A stretch of DNA of 64,000 nt, taken from the NCBI GenBank assembly GCA_037414955.1, contig JBBEWH010000051.1, positions 1-64,000 of the forward strand, read 5' to 3'. Source of the stretch: Phytohabitans sp037414955 (GTDB taxonomy: Bacteria; Actinomycetota; Actinomycetes; Mycobacteriales; Micromonosporaceae). Shown piece by piece: positions 40,589-48,275 of this stretch. A program made the translations under genes and the position numbers. The notes below the pieces were generated by a model. That model searched no databases and was not told the origin of the DNA. It saw only the letters and a program-made list of their open reading frames with translations. The number at the start of each line of letters is the position of its first letter. Positions within the stretch are counted from its first letter, which is position 1.

Positions 40589-41770
40589 GTGATCAATGCG
40601 CGCAGGCGCTGGCTGATCCTGGTGATCGGCCTCCTGGCCATGACCGCGAGCTGCACTTTCCAGTACGGGCTCGCCTATCTCATTCCGACGCTTCGACACG
40701 AGGGCTTCACCCTGGAGCAGGCCGGCGTCCTGGTCGCCTGCCCCACCGCCGGCGTGATGCTCACCCTCGTCGGCTGGGGCGCCGCGGCCGACCGGTGGGG
40801 CGAGCGTGTCGTACTGGCCACGGGTCTCGGGCTGGCGGGCCTCGTACTGGTCGCGGCCCGGTGGGTGCACGGCACGGCGACCCTGGCCGCCTGCCTGGCG
40901 CTCGCCGGCGCCGCCGCCGCCTCGGTGCTGGCCAGCGGCCAGCTCATCCTCGGCTGGTTCGCGCGGCATGAGCGGGGCCTGGCGATGGGCATCCGGCAGA
41001 TGGCACAGCCGATCGGCATCGGGCTGGCCGGCGCCACGCTGCCCACGCTCGGCGCCGACGGCCTCAGCGCGCCGCTGCTGTTCCTCGGGATGTTCCTCCT
41101 CGCCGCCGCGACAGCGGTGATCATATTGGTGCGCGATCCGGACCGGCCGCCGTCGACACCCGCCCAGAAGGCGGCATCGACCTCCCCCTACCGCACACCG
41201 GTGCTGTGGCGCATTCATGCGGCCAGCGCACTCCTCGTCATCCCCCAGTTCACCGTCGGCACGTTCGCGCTCGTCTTCCTGACCGACGCCCGTGGCTGGA
41301 CGGCCGTCGCCGCCGGGCGCCTGCTGGCCGGCGCACAGGTCTTCGGCGCACTCGCCCGGCTCGGGGCGGGCTACTGGTCGGACCGCACCGGCAGCAGGAT
41401 GCGGCCCATGCGGATACTCGCGGTGACGACCGGCGCGGGAATGCTGGCACTCGCGGCCGCCGCGGCGGCCGGCTCCAGCCTGGCGGTGCCCGTACTGCTG
41501 TTCCTGGGCGTGGTCGCCGTGAGCACCAACAGCCTGTCCTTCACCGCGGTCGGCGAGTACGCGGGGTTCGCCTGGGCCGGCCGCGCCCTTGGCATCCAGG
41601 CCACCGGCCAGAACACGATAGCGGCGGCCACGCCACCGGTCCTGGCCCTGGTGATCGGAGCCGCCGGCTTCGGGCCGAGTTTCGCCGCGGTGGCCGCGTT
41701 CCCCCTGGTCGCCGCGGCGCTCGTGCCGATGGCGGCCGAGCGCCGCTCGGCCGCCATCCAGCGGCCCTAG
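40589..41770 (+). CDS. MFS transporter (12 TM)
   Basis: 393 residues with twelve hydrophobic segments, the loop GWGAAADRWGERVVL between TM2 and TM3 and a hydrophilic centre (RDPDRPPSTPAQKAAS). It belongs to the nitrate/cyanate or drug-type major facilitators; the substrate is unclear. GTG 40589 follows GCTAGGG. It is divergent from rox across the RAE, so rifamycin-responsive export is conceivable but not shown. Its TAG stop shares the CTAG at 41767-41770 with the convergent DUF1062 gene. Confidence 0.85.
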   Translation: MINARRRWLILVIGLLAMTASCTFQYGLAYLIPTLRHEGFTLEQAGVLVACPTAGVMLTLVGWGAAADRWGERVVLATGLGLAGLVLVAARWVHGTATLAACLALAGAAAASVLASGQLILGWFARHERGLAMGIRQMAQPIGIGLAGATLPTLGADGLSAPLLFLGMFLLAAATAVIILVRDPDRPPSTPAQKAASTSPYRTPVLWRIHAASALLVIPQFTVGTFALVFLTDARGWTAVAAGRLLAGAQVFGALARLGAGYWSDRTGSRMRPMRILAVTTGAGMLALAAAAAAGSSLAVPVLLFLGVVAVSTNSLSFTAVGEYAGFAWAGRALGIQATGQNTIAAATPPVLALVIGAAGFGPSFAAVAAFPLVAAALVPMAAERRSAAIQRP

Positions 41771-42327
41771 TCTCCGGCCAGCACGGTGAAGGTGAACCCG
41801 GCGCTCCTCGGACGGCGCAGCGGAATATCGCACTTGATCCGGCGCCGCACCTCGGTCCTGCTGAGGCCGAGCCCCTGCGCGATGAGCCGCTCCGGGCGCA
41901 CCGGCACCGGATCCTCGAAGACGACCGCCACCTTGACCGGCCACGCCTCGGCGCGCCATGCCGACGGGGTGTCCAGCCGCCAGGCATCCCGCCAGTCCAG
42001 GGTGACGCGGTTGCGCCGGGCGAGCAGCGGATCCAACAACGTGGCCGCCACCAGCTCCGGATCGTTGGCCTGATAGCCGTCGAGCGCGGCCGGATCGAGG
42101 GATCTGACCGGCGCACGCTCGTGCACGGTGAGCTTGCTCGTCCGATCACAGGACACGCAGCGGACCAGCAGCCACACGTCCAGCAGGTTGCCGTTGGCGT
42201 TGACGCGGAACCTGCCCTCGCCGGTGGTGGCGGACTCCGACCGGCAGTCCACGCACCGCAGCGACAGCAGCGGCAGCCTGGTCCGTCGGACGACCCAGGG
42301 CAGCACGATATGAGGTTGTGAAGACAT
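41767..42327 (-). CDS. DUF1062 domain protein
   Basis: 186 residues. The N-terminal half has two CxxC pairs (SLRCVDCRSE and VRCVSCDRTSK), probably zinc-binding, and the C-terminal half has LIAQGLGLSRTEVRRRIKCDIPL, an S4-like short basic segment. This is the layout of DUF1062, of unknown function. It ends on the same CTAG as the convergent MFS gene, a four-base overlap. Confidence 0.85.
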   Translation of the reverse strand: MSSQPHIVLPWVVRRTRLPLLSLRCVDCRSESATTGEGRFRVNANGNLLDVWLLVRCVSCDRTSKLTVHERAPVRSLDPAALDGYQANDPELVAATLLDPLLARRNRVTLDWRDAWRLDTPSAWRAEAWPVKVAVVFEDPVPVRPERLIAQGLGLSRTEVRRRIKCDIPLRRPRSAGFTFTVLAGD

Positions 42328-42574
42328 GATCTCTCTGACCTTGACCTGACACGAGGCCGATTGCGCGCGGCCTCAAACGCCGTATGACCGGGCGCCCACG
42401 GGCAGCCCGGCAGAGCCGACCGGAGGGTCGGCTCGCGAGGAACGGAAGCTGTCAGGTCTAAAGGGCAGGCGGGGTCACGCGGTTTTGTCCTCTGTCCTCA
42501 GTACGACGGGGCCGCGCGCAACCTACGGGAACACGGGCGGCAGACTCAACCGGTTTGTGAGCTGGGTTACTGCC

Positions 42575-42601
42575 GGTCATGGGGTGCCGGGGTGCCTCGT
42601 C
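42575..42601 (+). promoter_or_regulatory. ECF41-type promoter candidate
   Basis: GGTCATG (42575-42581), 16 bases, CGTC (42598-42601), 33 bases before the epimerase ATG. This fits the reported ECF41 consensus TGTCACA-N16-CGTC in spacing and core. The rest of the 306-base gap 42328-42633 has one hairpin, GAGCCGACC/GGTCGGCTC near 42413-42434, and no gene. Confidence 0.65.
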
Positions 42602-42633
42602 TGTTGTAGGTGAACCCAACGGACGGAGATGTC

Positions 42634-43578
42634 ATGAAGATCTTCATCGCCGGCGCGTCCGGCGCGATCGGCAGCCACCTGGTCGCCCAGCTCGTGGCGC
42701 GCGGCCACGAGGTGGTCGGCACGACCCGCTCGACGGGCAAGACCGGCGCGCTGCGCGCGCTCGGCGCCGAGCCGGTCGTGGTCGACGCGCTCGACCCGGA
42801 GGCGGTGGCCGACGCCGTGGCCAAGGCCGGGCCCGAGGTGATCGTCCACCAGCTCACCGCGCTGAGCGGGCCGCCGACCTTCCGAGAAGTCAAGCGGATG
42901 GCGGCCGCCACCAACCGGCTGCGCACCGAAGGCACCGACCACCTGTTGGCCGCCGCGCGCGCCGTGGGCGTGCGCACGTTCGTGGCGCAGAGCAACGCCA
43001 TCTGGGTGGAACGAACCGGCGGGCCGGTCACCGACGAGAACGGCCGGCTCGAGCCGAACCCGCCCAAGGACGCCGAGCCGTTGGTGGCCGCACTACGCCA
43101 CCTGGAGGACGCGGTGACCGGCATCAGCTGGGCCGACGGCATCGCGATTCGCTACGGTAACTTCTATGGCCCAGGGACCGGCGTCGAGGACGCGCCGGAC
43201 GCCGTGATGGCCGGGCTGATCCGCGAGCGGAAGTTCCCGATCATCGGCGGCGGTGGCGCGATGATGTCATGGGTGCACATCACCGATGCCGCGTCGGCAA
43301 CGGTCGCGGCCATCGAGCGCGGCAAGCCCGGGATCTACCACGTCGCCGATGACGAGCCGGCGCCGGTGCGCGACATCCTGCCGGTCCTGGCCCGGTCGCT
43401 CGGCGCCAAGCCACCCCTCCGGGTGCCGGCCTGGCTGGTCCGATTGGTGGCCGGCCAGGCCCCGGTGCACATGATGACGCAGGCGTGCGGGATCTCCAGC
43501 GAGAAGATCAAACGCGAGCTGGGCTGGACGCCGCGGTACCCGAGCTGGCGCACCGGCTTCGCCGAGGGAATGCGATAG
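42634..43578 (+). CDS. NAD-dependent epimerase/dehydratase (extended SDR)
   Basis: 314 residues. Rossmann motif FIAGASGAIGSHL at 4-16, then VIVHQLTALSGPP, FVAQSNAIW and WVHITDAASATV. The usual YxxxK is altered (SNAIWVERTGG region), so activity may be of the NmrA/atypical type. GGACGGAG lies before the ATG. It is six bases from the ECF41 sigma gene, matching the known genomic pairing of ECF41 sigma factors with epimerase, oxidoreductase or carboxymuconolactone decarboxylase partners. Confidence 0.87.
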   Translation: MKIFIAGASGAIGSHLVAQLVARGHEVVGTTRSTGKTGALRALGAEPVVVDALDPEAVADAVAKAGPEVIVHQLTALSGPPTFREVKRMAAATNRLRTEGTDHLLAAARAVGVRTFVAQSNAIWVERTGGPVTDENGRLEPNPPKDAEPLVAALRHLEDAVTGISWADGIAIRYGNFYGPGTGVEDAPDAVMAGLIRERKFPIIGGGGAMMSWVHITDAASATVAAIERGKPGIYHVADDEPAPVRDILPVLARSLGAKPPLRVPAWLVRLVAGQAPVHMMTQACGISSEKIKRELGWTPRYPSWRTGFAEGMR

Positions 43579-43584
43579 CACGAG

Positions 43585-44523
43585 ATGTCCTCCCCGGAGC
43601 TGTACGGCGAACTGCGGCCGCGGGCGTTCGCGATCGCGTACCAGATGCTCGGCAGCGTCAGCGAAGCCGAAGACGTGGTGCAGGAGGCGTTCCTGCGGAT
43701 GCACCAGACCCTGCGGCGGGACGAGGAGATCACCTCGCCGCGGGCGTACGTCGCCACGCTGGTCACCCGGCTGGCCATCGACCAGCTGCGGTCGGCGCGG
43801 GCGCGGCGGGAGCGGTACGTCGGGGAGTGGCTGCCGGAGCCGGTGGTCACCGACCCGTCCCCGGCCGAGCATGCGGAGACCGCCGACTCGCTGTCGCTGG
43901 CGTTCCTGGTGTTGCTGGAGAGCCTCACGCCGCAGCAACGGGCCGCGTTCCTGCTGCGTGAGGTGTTCCAATATCCGTACCCGGAGGTCGCCGAGATCAT
44001 CGGAACCGATGTGGACAGTACGCGGCACCTGGTGGCGCGGGCCCGTGCCCACGTCCAGGAGCGCCGACCGCGGTACCACGCCTCTCGGCGGCAGCGCGAC
44101 GAGCTGGCCGCGCGGTTCTTCGCCGCCGCCGAGCAGGGCGACCTGCGGGCGCTGGAGGCCCTGCTGGCGCAGGAGGTGGCGCTGCACAGCGACGGCGGCG
44201 GCAAGGTGCCGGCGCTGACCAGGCCGGTCAACGGCCGGGAACGGGTCGCGCGGACCCTTTCGGGCGGGATGAACGCGTTCGCGCGCTTCGGCCTGCGCGT
44301 CCAGGTCACCGAGGTCAACGGCCAGCCCGGCGCCATCGTGTTCGACGCGCAGGACCGCCTAGCCGCCGTGATCGGCCTGGACATCACCGACGGGCAGATC
44401 CAGGCGATCCACTCCATCGCCAATCCCGACAAGCTGCGGCACCTCGGCCAGGTCAGCGACCTCGGCGTCCAGATGCGCGCGGGCCGGGCTGTTCCCGTCG
44501 ACGGCGAGCGTCGAGGCCCATGA
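43585..44523 (+). CDS. ECF41-group sigma factor with SnoaL-like C-terminal domain
   Basis: 312 residues. Sigma2 (RAFAIAYQMLGSVSEAEDVVQEAF), sigma4 (LTPQQRAAFLLREVFQYPYPEVAEIIG) and a C-terminal SnoaL-like domain with signatures known for ECF41: WLPEP in the linker, DGGGKVPA and NPDKLRHL. These sigma factors lack a separate anti-sigma factor and are tuned by their own C-terminal domain. Operon with the epimerase; the promoter at 42575 suggests autoregulation. Confidence 0.92.
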   Translation: MSSPELYGELRPRAFAIAYQMLGSVSEAEDVVQEAFLRMHQTLRRDEEITSPRAYVATLVTRLAIDQLRSARARRERYVGEWLPEPVVTDPSPAEHAETADSLSLAFLVLLESLTPQQRAAFLLREVFQYPYPEVAEIIGTDVDSTRHLVARARAHVQERRPRYHASRRQRDELAARFFAAAEQGDLRALEALLAQEVALHSDGGGKVPALTRPVNGRERVARTLSGGMNAFARFGLRVQVTEVNGQPGAIVFDAQDRLAAVIGLDITDGQIQAIHSIANPDKLRHLGQVSDLGVQMRAGRAVPVDGERRGP

Positions 44524-44562
44524 TCGTATGGCTCAACGGCCCGGCTACCGGATCGCCCACTG

Positions 44563-45035
44563 ATGAACACCGAGACGATCGCGGTCAACTCGCTGGCCCT
44601 GGCCGCGGGCGCCAAGCAGGTGTACAGCGCCGGGCAGGCCCCGTTGCAGACCGCGACCGCCGGCAACTACAACCGGACCGACACCGGGCTGCTCAGGCCG
44701 TGCCCGGCACCAGCGGTCCAGGCCACATGTCGTTCGGGCCGAACCAGACCTTCGCTCCCGGCTCGTACAACGCGGAGTTCGTGATGCGGTCGAACAACCC
44801 GGTCGCCGGCACCCAGGTGGCCAACATCGAGGTGTACGACGCACGGACCGGCACCTCGATCGTCCCGCCGACGGTCCTGACCGCCGGCAGCTTCGCCGTC
44901 GACGGCACCTACGACAGGTTCATCCGCTTCACCCTGCCGTTCACGGTCTCGTCGGCCGACAACAGCCTGGAGTTCCGGGTCTGGTGGTACGGCGGCACGA
45001 ACCCGCTCGACATCGCCGAAATCCGGGTCCGCTGA
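44563..45035 (+). pseudogene. Frameshifted carbohydrate-binding-like protein fragment
   Basis: Frame 1 from ATG 44563 reads MNTETIAVNSLALAAGAKQ to about 44690. The coding bias then moves to the frame that continues PGHMSFGPNQTFAPGSYNAEF, VANIEVYDARTG and IRFTLPFTVSSADNSLEFRV and ends at TGA 45035. One indel at about 44690 joins them into roughly 157 residues. The second half looks like a jelly-roll binding domain of secreted glycosidases. No signal peptide or catalytic domain is present, so it seems a decayed fragment. Confidence 0.6.
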
Positions 45036-45043
45036 CCCGCTGA

Positions 45044-45078
45044 GGCTGGAAGCCGCTTCGGGGGAGCGGCTTCCAGCC
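45044..45078. terminator. Strong hairpin after the fragment
   Basis: GGCTGGAAGCCGCT (45044-45057) pairs perfectly with AGCGGCTTCCAGCC (45065-45078) around TCGGGGG. No T tract. The bases 45079-45253 up to the kinase stop show no gene. Confidence 0.75.
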
Positions 45079-45253
45079 ATTCCGCGCCGAAGCGGCGGTG
45101 CGTGAGGGTCGTCGAGGAGACCGGCATACGCGCTGCGGTGCTCGGCGAGACGGCGTTCGCGCAGCGCGATCGAGCGTGCTGGGGCCGTGACGCCGGGACC
45201 GGCACGCTGACTCCGCCGAGGGGGACGTACGTGCCGGTGCCTGACGGATCCGT

Positions 45254-45955
45254 CTACTCGGCCGCTGGTCGACATAGCCCTCGCCCCCAGGAGTCGTTCC
45301 CGTGTACAAGCGAGGGCCATCGGGCTGCGGCCCACTCCGGCCAGCCCAGCCACCCCGGAGGCGGGCCGAGGATGTCACCGCCGCCGAGTTCGGCGGCATC
45401 AGGGGCCTGGAACCGCTTGCGCCATGTGTCGATGTCCGCCTCGTTCATCGGAAAGGTCGTGTGCGGGGCGGTTGCCTGGCGGTGGGCAATCCGGGCGCGT
45501 TGGACGTCGATGTCGATGGGCAGGTAGATGACTTGGCACGCTGCCCCGATCGATGCTGCCAACCACCGCAGTGCCGACCGCTCGTCGCGGCTCCAGAGCC
45601 CGAAGTCGAGTACGACATTGGTGCCGAGGTGCAGCGCTCGCAGAGCTAGCGCGACGAGTCGTCCTTCCAGCAGGTCGCGCTTGCCATCGGGCTGCGACCC
45701 GTCGAACAGGGAGATCATCCACTCGTCAGGGGTCAGTCGCAGCGCGCGGTGCGCCGCGGCGAGTTCCTTTGCCCGGGTGGTCTTTCCGGCGCCGGGGAGC
45801 CCGACCATCAGCAGAAGCTCGGCGGGTTCGGGCCGCCCGTCATGGTCCGGTTCGGCTTCCGCGGTGGCCGCGGCCAGCTTGTCGGCGTCGGCGAGGAACG
45901 CCTCGGACGCGCAAGGAAAAGGACATTGGTGCGTTGAATGAAACTGCTGCGACAT
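45254..45955 (-). CDS. P-loop kinase-like ATPase (AAA_33 / zeta-toxin type)
   Basis: 233 residues. Walker A LLLMVGLPGAGKTTRAKEL at about 48-66, then RLTPDEWMISLF, NVVLDFGLWSRDERSALRW and VIYLPIDIDVQRARI, the usual order for small AAA_33 kinases. Such proteins phosphorylate small molecules or tRNA-like or sugar substrates; some are zeta toxins, but no antitoxin gene is next to it. The ATG at 45955 is used; the C-terminus is Trp-rich (GWLGWPEWAAARW). Confidence 0.8.
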   Translation of the reverse strand: MSQQFHSTHQCPFPCASEAFLADADKLAAATAEAEPDHDGRPEPAELLLMVGLPGAGKTTRAKELAAAHRALRLTPDEWMISLFDGSQPDGKRDLLEGRLVALALRALHLGTNVVLDFGLWSRDERSALRWLAASIGAACQVIYLPIDIDVQRARIAHRQATAPHTTFPMNEADIDTWRKRFQAPDAAELGGGDILGPPPGWLGWPEWAAARWPSLVHGNDSWGRGLCRPAAE

Positions 45956-46257
45956 GTATTGGCTCTCCGGATCACCAGGACGATCCGGCAGCACAGCGAG
46001 ACACGCGGGTTGGCTGCCGGCGGGACACTGATCCGGCGGTATGCCTGGCCCTGACCCCGGCGGGCGGGCTATGTGAGGCCGCGGTTCAAGGCAACCGCGA
46101 TACCGCCGCTAAGCGGCGGCGCGGATGTTCATGGCAGCGAAGCAACCCATGCCGTCACCATAGCCGACGGCACCAGCAGGGGCGTCAACCATGGCGGTTG
46201 CTTGCCGGTACAGGCCAGCCTTGGTCGACACCGGCAGTGAGAGCGTTGAATACCCTG
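45956..46257. other. Intergenic region with two short hairpins
   Basis: No gene is visible. GCGGTT/AACCGC (46081-46098) and CCGCCGC-TAA-GCGGCGG (46103-46119) may be the terminator or leader between the divergent kinase and lipoprotein genes. Confidence 0.5.
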
Positions 46258-46830
46258 ATGACCTGCCCGCAGTCACTGGCCCGGTCCGGCCGGCTTTCCC
46301 GCTTCCTGCTGTCCGCGATCGCGCTCACGGCACTCACGTCGTGCTCCTCGAACGAGCCGGTCGTTGACGGCTCGCCCACGTCGACGCCAGTTCCGCCCAG
46401 CGCCTCCACCACCGCCTCGAAGAGCCCAACCAGCAGCTCGGCGACTGAGCCCGCCCCGACCTCGATCCAGCCGAGCGCCCAGGACGGTACGAACTACAAG
46501 GCCTGTCTTGGCGGTGACTGTGAGATCGCTGTGTCCAAACCGGTCACGATCACGTTGTCCGATTCTCCGATCGACGCCGGTCCCTTTACGGTGCAGAAGG
46601 TGAACGCCGACAGCGTTGAGGTCCGCATGGCCCTCCCCGCCGGGCCCAGTCTTGACGCCACCATCAAGAAGGGGTGCACGACTGCCTTCTACGCGAACAA
46701 CGCCAGTGGATTGGCGCACACATCGTGCTCGGGAGAACCAGGCGACATCCTCGGTATGTACGTCAAACAAATGGTGACCGTCAAGGGAATCACCGACGGC
46801 ACCGCAATCCTGAACCTGAAGTCCGAGTGA
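46258..46830 (+). CDS. Putative lipoprotein
   Basis: 190 residues. A signal peptide ends in a lipobox (IALTALTSC) at about residue 29, followed by a Ser/Thr/Pro linker and a folded domain of about 115 residues with four cysteines (YKACLGGDCEIAV, KKGCTTAFY, HTSCSGEPGD). It is probably anchored at the outer face of the membrane. I do not recognise the domain. The ATG at 46258 is chosen as first Met before the signal. The following 46831-47116 has no gene that I can support. Confidence 0.75.
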   Translation: MTCPQSLARSGRLSRFLLSAIALTALTSCSSNEPVVDGSPTSTPVPPSASTTASKSPTSSSATEPAPTSIQPSAQDGTNYKACLGGDCEIAVSKPVTITLSDSPIDAGPFTVQKVNADSVEVRMALPAGPSLDATIKKGCTTAFYANNASGLAHTSCSGEPGDILGMYVKQMVTVKGITDGTAILNLKSE

Positions 46831-47116
46831 GCGGCCACGCGATCGAGGTACGTATCGCCGGCGCCGTAGACACCTGGTCACCGACCTCGCCGTGCGCCTG
46901 CGCCCCGTACGGCGGGGGTCAAGCTCAACATGACCAAGCGGCTGGGGCTGCGCGGCGACGCCCCACCGAAGCGTTGACGCCAGCCAGCACGACCGGCCCA
47001 GCGAGGGTGGGTGTCACCGGATCAGAAAGTTTTCTGCCGGCCGATGTCCGGATCGGCGTGGTGCCCGCGACGCGTTTGTGACAGGCACCCAGCAGCCGCT
47101 CACAAGGGAGCAGATC

Positions 47117-47806
47117 ATGACCACGACCAGCCACGCAGTCACCGCCGTCGCACCGCAGGCACCGCTGGCACCGAGGGATCGCCGCTCCGTCCGGCGTCTG
47201 CTGGCTTGTGGCCTGCTGGCCGGTCCGGTGCTGCTCGGGGTGGGGCTGGCTCAGGTGTTCACCCGTGACGGATTCGACCTGGACCGGCACGCGCTCAGCC
47301 AGCTAGCGCTAGGCCCGTGGGGCTTCGTGCAGATCGTCAACTTTCTGGTGGCCGGTGTTCTGGTGATCGCGGCGGCCCGCGGACTGCGCGGCGCGCTGGG
47401 TCCGGGCAGGGGGACGGTATGGGGGCCACGCCTACTGGCCGGCTTCGGTACCGGAATGCTCATCGCCGGCGTCTTCGTCGCCGACCCCGCCTTCGGTTTC
47501 CCGGTCGGGACCCCAGACGGGCCGGGCCTGATCAGCTGGCACGGCGCTCTGCACGGTGTGGGCTTCATGGTGGCCATGGTGTCGTGGGCGGCGGCGATGA
47601 TCGTCCTGGCTTGGGGCTTCACCGCCCGCGGTGACCGGGCGCAGGCCGCTATCTGCGTGGTCGCGCTGGTGACCGCGGCGGCCGTGGCCACGGCGCCGTC
47701 GCTCGGATCGTTCGGCCTCCGCGCCATCGTGCTGTCCGCCGTCCAGTTGGCCACCGTCGCGCTGCTGTGCGCGAAGGCCCTGCGCGCACCGGCGCCGTCA
47801 TGCTGA
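47117..47806 (+). CDS. DUF998 family membrane protein
   Basis: 229 residues, six hydrophobic segments, with LDRHALSQLALGPWGFVQIVNF and GFPVGTPDGPGLISWHGALHGV, the pattern of the DUF998 family (function unknown). AAGGGAG lies six bases before the ATG. It is followed by the YCII gene after 49 bases in the same direction. Confidence 0.85.
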   Translation: MTTTSHAVTAVAPQAPLAPRDRRSVRRLLACGLLAGPVLLGVGLAQVFTRDGFDLDRHALSQLALGPWGFVQIVNFLVAGVLVIAAARGLRGALGPGRGTVWGPRLLAGFGTGMLIAGVFVADPAFGFPVGTPDGPGLISWHGALHGVGFMVAMVSWAAAMIVLAWGFTARGDRAQAAICVVALVTAAAVATAPSLGSFGLRAIVLSAVQLATVALLCAKALRAPAPSC

Positions 47807-47855
47807 GACCCTTGTTCGCTTGCCACCGGTGACCCATCGGATAGGAGTACAGACC

Positions 47856-48218
47856 ATGCAGTTCATGACCATGTTGAAGGCGCGTGAAGACGCCGGAGCG
47901 CCTCCGCCGGACTTCCTCGAGGCGATGGGTGCCTACATCGCCGGTGTCGCCGCGAGCGGCAAACTCATCACTACCGGAGGCCTGCTGCCGAGCTCGACGG
48001 GCGCGGAGGTGCGTGCCACCGCCGGCAAGGTCGTCGTCAGCCACGGCCCGTTCACCGAGGCCACCGAACTGGTCGGCGGCTACGCCATCTTCGACGTGGA
48101 CTCCCGCGACGAGGCCATCACGATGGCGACGGAGTTCGTGCAGCTGCACGTGGACCACTGGCCCGGCTGGGAAGGCGCCTCGGAGATCCGGCAGATCATG
48201 CGGCCGCCCGGGCGTTGA
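47856..48218 (+). CDS. YCII-related (DGPF) protein, ECF42 partner
   Basis: 120 residues. MQFMTMLKAREDAGAPPPDFLEAMGAY, GGLLPSS and VVSHGPFTEATELVGGYAIFDV match the DGPF/YCII family, a ferredoxin-like small fold. Genes of this family are the regular neighbours of ECF42 sigma factors. TAGGAG precedes the ATG. The sigma gene begins 57 bases downstream. Confidence 0.9.
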   Translation: MQFMTMLKAREDAGAPPPDFLEAMGAYIAGVAASGKLITTGGLLPSSTGAEVRATAGKVVVSHGPFTEATELVGGYAIFDVDSRDEAITMATEFVQLHVDHWPGWEGASEIRQIMRPPGR

Positions 48219-48275
48219 CCACGCCACAACACGGCATGCCTTGCCCGGGTGACGGGGCACTGCTGAGATCAACCG

